Below, one piece after another: positions 5,469-9,208 of a DNA stretch of 9,208 nucleotides. The DNA is from Gammaproteobacteria bacterium (lineage in GTDB: Bacteria > Pseudomonadota > Gammaproteobacteria > Competibacterales > Competibacteraceae): assembly GCA_020047885.1 (NCBI GenBank), contig JAIFNF010000189.1, positions 1 through 9,208 of the forward strand, written 5' to 3'. The notes beneath the pieces are model-generated. The model did no database searches and had not been told where the DNA came from. It worked only from the letters and a program-made list of their open reading frames with translations. A program made the translations under genes and the position numbers. How positions within the stretch are numbered: the stretch's first letter is position 1; each line of letters opens with the position of its first letter.

Positions 5469-8429
5469 ATTCTTAATAAAATAAATATTAGAAATAATGG
5501 TAAATTTATAATTACCAAAGTCCCTGAAGAATATTGTGAGTGTTTGTTTGTATTCCAACAATTTAGGTTTTTCTTTTCCATGCATGGAAATCGCTACTCG
5601 CCGGCTAATTTAGCTGATGTTGATGCTACAGGACTGCCCGATTATGTGTTGAATCTAATGCATCAACTTGTTGTAGCTCACGCAATATTGGTTGATTTAG
5701 TAGGTTTACCCGATATTTTTAAAGAAGGTAGATTTTATGATGTTGAATTTCGATACTTAGATATTTATTTAGACGATATACCGGTAAAGCATGGAATAGC
5801 TTCAGCAAACGCATACTCTTCAAGCGAACCGATACTAAGAGATAGCAGTTTTGAAGGTCAATCGATCAAGCTCATACTCCATCGGGAGTTAGGTAAGAAA
5901 ACGCTTACCCCTCTTCATGAGCTTTTCCACATTTTTCAGTATGCTATGACGCCATTTAATAACGTTTGGTTTATGGAAGGATTGGCAAGATGGGCGCAGC
6001 AATTAATGCAGCTTAAACCTGCGAAGGGAGACACTCTGCCGTTAAATAATTACGAAATTCAATTATTGTTGAATAAATGGCATGAAGCTGAGTCGTTCTG
6101 GATTCGCCTAGATCAATTATGTATGAAAAAATCAAAAAGAACATTGCCTAAAGAATTAGCTGAGTGTGGATTAGTAATAAATACTCAAGTTGCTTATGGC
6201 GGATTTGTACAGGCATTCTTGAAAGATTGTAATTTACAAACAAAATGCCTAATGCAGGAACAAAAAGCACGTGAATTGGTTCCAGGTAATGAGTGGGAAC
6301 GATTAGAGAAACGCTCGGCTAATAATAACCCGTATATATTCAGAGCCATAGTAAATGCAATAGTTGAGCAGAACCCACCTTTAGATCCAGAACTCGACGC
6401 TTTTTTAAAATTAGCCAAAAATTATGCCTATTCTGGCATAGAACTATTCGATACATTTAAAATCCAGTCACTTATGACACTTTTACGTAAACTTGAAATT
6501 GGTAAAGTTTTTAATCAAGATAATCCTTTTCAAGTAACTAATTATTTTGAACCTGTGACTGGTACGCTATCTTGGAGCAAAGTTTCTTTACACCAAAAAT
6601 TTATGAGTGAAAAAGATTTTCAGGCACTGTGGCCTATACGCAATCTAATTGGAACTTTGGATATTTCTAATTTTGACAATATTACCGTGTTGACAGGCTT
6701 AGATAATATTGAAAGTATAGAAGGTGACTTGATCATTTCAGGAACTAGTATTCATCATCTGGATGGATTTAATCGATTAAAAAGAGTAAAAGGAAAAATT
6801 ATATTATCTAATAACCTACTATTGCGACAAATCAATGGATTTAATTCATTACAAACAATTGATCAAGAACTGGTTATTTCTGAAAATCCACAACTTGAAG
6901 TTTTAAATGGATTTAACTCGCTTAGTGATGTTAAAAAAGGCGTATTGAAAATAGAAAATTGTAAAAAATTAGCAACTATTAACGGATTTTCAAGTCTTAA
7001 GAGAACTAATGGAATCACTCTAAATAGCTTAGGAATATCGAACATCAATTTTTTAAAAAACCTGTTTCATCAACATCCTCATTATAATGGAGCAATTAAA
7101 ATTACGAGTACAAAATTGTCTAATTTAGACGGGTTGGCTAGTTTAGTTAGCACTACATCTTCGCTGTATCTCCATGCTAATCAGTTAGAAAATTTGTGTG
7201 GACTAGAATCGCTCGTTGAAGTAGGCGCTAGTCTTTCACTATCAAGCAATTATCTGGCTGACATTTCGCAACTAAAAAAATTAACTCGTGTTAATGGTAT
7301 GCTTGGATTAGCTTATAATAAGCTTAAATCTTTGGACGGATTAGAAAATTTGAAATATTTGAAAAGTGTAAATTGGAACCAACAACAAATCAGAACATTA
7401 GTCATTCAAGGTAACCCTCAATTAATAAATTTGAATGCCTTAAAGAATATCCTCGAAGCCAATAAAAATTTAGTTGTTTACACAGACAATCTCGCTCAAT
7501 ATAAAGTGTATCCTGAACCTACGGCACCGTTTTATCAAAATGGCTTTCAGGTATATGATACAAGTTTGCAAAATCTAGTTGAATCAAATTTAATAGAATT
7601 TTCGTGTTTAAAAGAAATGCCCGTTATTTTATTTCCTTCGATGGGTCCTAGTTGGACTTTAAATATTTTAAAGAATACATTTTGTCATGCGCTTATCTTT
7701 GATTTTAAAGATGTCGGAACTGTTATTTCTTTTTGCAAAAAAAATTATATAAATATAATTTTTCCAACAACTATATCCTCAACAAAATTCTTACTAAAAT
7801 ACCGAAATGAGTTTTTACAGGCAGGTATTAATTTTCTGATACCTGAGAATGATGTATTAAATATACTTCAAAATAAACTTAGTTTTTATAAAGCTATGAA
7901 AGACTATGGATTTGGAAATTTTATTCCTGAAATATACGAAAACATAGATCAAGTAAAATTTCCGTGTATCAAGAAAAACGTTTCAAGTTCGGGGGGTAAA
8001 CATCAAGTAATTATACATAAAAAAGAAGATATTGGTAACGAAGCATCTGACGCAGAAGTTTTTTGTGAATATTTTAAGGGAAATACTGAGTATGCTACAA
8101 ATATAATGTATGCCGATGGTAAAGCATTGTACTGTGTTACGTTTGAAAAAAAAGCTAATAGTGAGTTTTATATTTTAGGCACTGATAATAATAAATATGA
8201 TACCGTTGAAAATAAGCTTGTTAGTACGCCATTTATTGATACTTTTGAGAAAATATTAGCTCTTTTTAAATATAAAGGTTTTTGTTGCTTTGATTATAAA
8301 ATTGTTGATGGTATACCAAAAATTTTCGAAATTAACCCAAGGCTTGGCTATAGCAATACATTAGATAAAGAGGCGCTTTTTAATAGCATTCAAGCATACT
8401 ACAGAGCAGTATTAAATCATAACTCTTAA
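5463..8429 (+). CDS. HExxH metallopeptidase-like / leucine-rich-repeat / ATP-grasp fusion protein (988 aa)
   Basis: Three parts are visible. Residues ~1-380 include LHELFH (151-156) and MEGLARWA (171-178); H152, E153, H156 and E172 fit the zinc ligands and catalytic Glu of a gluzincin-type peptidase. Residues ~394-670 hold about nine leucine-rich repeats with a 23-25-residue period, with a recurring G(F/L)xxL unit at 412, 435, 459, 483, 508, 557, 580 and 626 and a degenerate one near 602; they resemble receptor L-domain repeats and probably bind a protein or peptide. Residues ~718-985 are an ATP-grasp domain: K805, PCIKK (834-838), a Ser/Gly loop (840-845), CEYFKGNTEY (868-877), D944, and FEINPR (955-960) with E956 and N958 as metal ligands. 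ATP-grasp enzymes join a carboxylate to an amine through an acyl phosphate. No signal peptide is seen. The gene is much more AT-rich than genes upstream, suggesting a different origin. The order of the three parts is unusual, but the frame is intact. Confidence 0.85.
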   Translation: MMILNKINIRNNGKFIITKVPEEYCECLFVFQQFRFFFSMHGNRYSPANLADVDATGLPDYVLNLMHQLVVAHAILVDLVGLPDIFKEGRFYDVEFRYLDIYLDDIPVKHGIASANAYSSSEPILRDSSFEGQSIKLILHRELGKKTLTPLHELFHIFQYAMTPFNNVWFMEGLARWAQQLMQLKPAKGDTLPLNNYEIQLLLNKWHEAESFWIRLDQLCMKKSKRTLPKELAECGLVINTQVAYGGFVQAFLKDCNLQTKCLMQEQKARELVPGNEWERLEKRSANNNPYIFRAIVNAIVEQNPPLDPELDAFLKLAKNYAYSGIELFDTFKIQSLMTLLRKLEIGKVFNQDNPFQVTNYFEPVTGTLSWSKVSLHQKFMSEKDFQALWPIRNLIGTLDISNFDNITVLTGLDNIESIEGDLIISGTSIHHLDGFNRLKRVKGKIILSNNLLLRQINGFNSLQTIDQELVISENPQLEVLNGFNSLSDVKKGVLKIENCKKLATINGFSSLKRTNGITLNSLGISNINFLKNLFHQHPHYNGAIKITSTKLSNLDGLASLVSTTSSLYLHANQLENLCGLESLVEVGASLSLSSNYLADISQLKKLTRVNGMLGLAYNKLKSLDGLENLKYLKSVNWNQQQIRTLVIQGNPQLINLNALKNILEANKNLVVYTDNLAQYKVYPEPTAPFYQNGFQVYDTSLQNLVESNLIEFSCLKEMPVILFPSMGPSWTLNILKNTFCHALIFDFKDVGTVISFCKKNYINIIFPTTISSTKFLLKYRNEFLQAGINFLIPENDVLNILQNKLSFYKAMKDYGFGNFIPEIYENIDQVKFPCIKKNVSSSGGKHQVIIHKKEDIGNEASDAEVFCEYFKGNTEYATNIMYADGKALYCVTFEKKANSEFYILGTDNNKYDTVENKLVSTPFIDTFEKILALFKYKGFCCFDYKIVDGIPKIFEINPRLGYSNTLDKEALFNSIQAYYRAVLNHNS

Positions 8430-8684
8430 TGTGTTTTAGTCTACCCTAATAAATATCTGGACACGCTACTTCAGGTAGCTTATTGATTCAGAAAATCGGT
8501 TAACAGAAAAGATCATGACACTTATGCTCTCTACTGATAAGGTACCGTAAACTTTATGTTCTCACTCCCTTGGGAATTCATCCATTTGCTGACATAAGCG
8601 GATGGCTTTTGGACATGCTATTGTCCCCGGTCGCAGATCCTCAAAATTCAATGTAACCCGTTAAAGTAGCCATATAGGTGATAC
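8430..8684. other. Noncoding gap between operon and paralogue gene
   Basis: This 255-bp stretch has no credible gene on either strand; the only start-led frames I found are very short, for example 11 codons at 8515. It holds a 5-bp hairpin (GCTAC, 8465-8469, with GTAGC, 8475-8479), a stronger wobble hairpin at 8582-8605, and an inverted repeat GGACA-N6-TGTCC at 8611-8626. I saw no promoter pair with good spacing. The gene at 8685 has its own ribosome site, AGGTGA at 8676-8681. Confidence 0.6.
8582..8610 (+). terminator. Possible weak terminator or attenuator
   Basis: CCATTTGCT (8582-8590) can pair with AGCGGATGG (8597-8605) as a 9-bp RNA stem with two T-G wobbles and loop GACATA. CTTTT follows at 8606-8610. 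The T-run is short and the site is 150 bp past the last stop, so it may be an attenuator ahead of the next gene or a chance structure. Confidence 0.3.
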
Positions 8685-9208
8685 ATGCTTAATCTTAAAG
8701 CACTGTTAAATTTCGACCCCAGACAGATATTCCGTTTTTTCGTCGATGGTCGTTTTTTGAAAAAATATCGGGGATGGCTTGGGTATGAAGAAAGAGAGCC
8801 TGGTTCGGTTCAGGCAATGTTGAACGGATATAGTTACATCATCGATAACTTCGACTTATCCGATGGGGTAAGTGCTAGGTATATCAAGGGGCTACACAAG
8901 GCATGTACTTTCAATGTCCTTATGAAAAATCCGAAAACGACCCCTGGCGATATGCGCTATCTCGAATCTTACTACCTCTTGCATGCGGGCGATGTATCCA
9001 TCGACAGCTTAAACGAATTGCTCGATTTCCGAAGAGGTGATGATTCATTCTTGTTTAAAGACAAAGAATTTGCGAAAACCGCGAAAGAACTGGATGCAGA
9101 AAAACTACACAAAACCCTACAAAAAAGAAACCTGAAATTCAGGCCATGGTACCCTAAATTAGATAAATTTCAGATTGACGCGCTTAATTTAAAATCAACA
9201 CTGGCTGA
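8685..9208 (+). CDS. Fic-region paralogue of the protein at 528 (5' end only, runs off window)
   Basis: The frame is open from ATG 8685 to the window end, giving 174 residues of an unfinished protein. AGGTGA (8676-8681) is a good ribosome site. The sequence aligns without a gap from residue 1 with the fusion protein at 528: over residues 10-49 I count 28 identities in 40, including FVDGRF, GYE and EPGSVQA. The flap-like TPGDMRYL and the FRRGD segment are also kept. The fragment stops about 50 residues short of where the HPFPDGNCR motif lies in the paralogue, so I cannot say whether it has the Fic active site or a MurF-like part. Third codon positions differ widely between the copies, so this is an old duplication or a separately acquired copy. 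It may belong to a second related operon. Confidence 0.8.
   Translation, partial: MLNLKALLNFDPRQIFRFFVDGRFLKKYRGWLGYEEREPGSVQAMLNGYSYIIDNFDLSDGVSARYIKGLHKACTFNVLMKNPKTTPGDMRYLESYYLLHAGDVSIDSLNELLDFRRGDDSFLFKDKEFAKTAKELDAEKLHKTLQKRNLKFRPWYPKLDKFQIDALNLKSTLA

Noticed and set aside
8465..8479. Hairpin GCTAC-TTCAG-GTAGC as a terminator after the operon
   Set aside because: The stem is only 5 bp and no T-run follows.

Overview
This window looks like an accessory, biosynthetic or protein-modification locus from a bacterium, most likely a gammaproteobacterium. That guess rests on operon style, Shine-Dalgarno use, moderate GC in most genes, and the repeat-rich acidic protein at the left edge. It could be a Beggiatoa/Thiothrix-type or Legionella-type lineage, but the sequence does not settle this. 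All supported genes are on the + strand.

Layout. Positions 1-312 hold the 3' end of a gene for an acidic protein with tandem peptide repeats; a strong rho-independent terminator (335-370) follows. A 157-bp gap (371-527) carries a candidate promoter and two perfect dyads. An apparent four-gene operon then runs from 528 to 8429. Gene A (528-3647) encodes a 1039-aa fusion of a Fic-type domain with a MurF-like amide ligase and an unrecognised C-terminal region. Gene B (3651-4730) encodes a class V PLP aminotransferase resembling 2-aminoethylphosphonate (AEP) transaminases. Gene C (4727-5443) encodes a LicC/PntC-like cytidylyltransferase and overlaps B by 4 bp. Gene D (about 5463-8429) encodes an AT-rich, 988-aa fusion of an HExxH gluzincin-like domain, leucine-rich repeats and a C-terminal ATP-grasp ligase. 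After a 255-bp gap with weak hairpins, gene E (8685 to window end) begins; it is a clear paralogue of the N-terminal region of gene A.

How the genes may work together (inference). B plus C resembles the module that makes AEP and activates it as CMP-AEP. An alternative substrate for C is phosphocholine, giving CDP-choline. Some Fic enzymes use a CDP-linked donor; Legionella AnkX transfers phosphocholine from CDP-choline. The Fic domain of A (and possibly E) could therefore use the product of C to decorate a target. The MurF-like part of A and the ATP-grasp part of D are two different ATP-dependent carboxylate-amine ligases, so the locus could also build or attach an amide-linked compound. The LRR and peptidase-like parts of D suggest recognition and cutting of a protein or peptide partner. 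I know of no characterised system with this combination. No PEP mutase or phosphonopyruvate decarboxylase is in the window, so the phosphonate idea needs those genes elsewhere.
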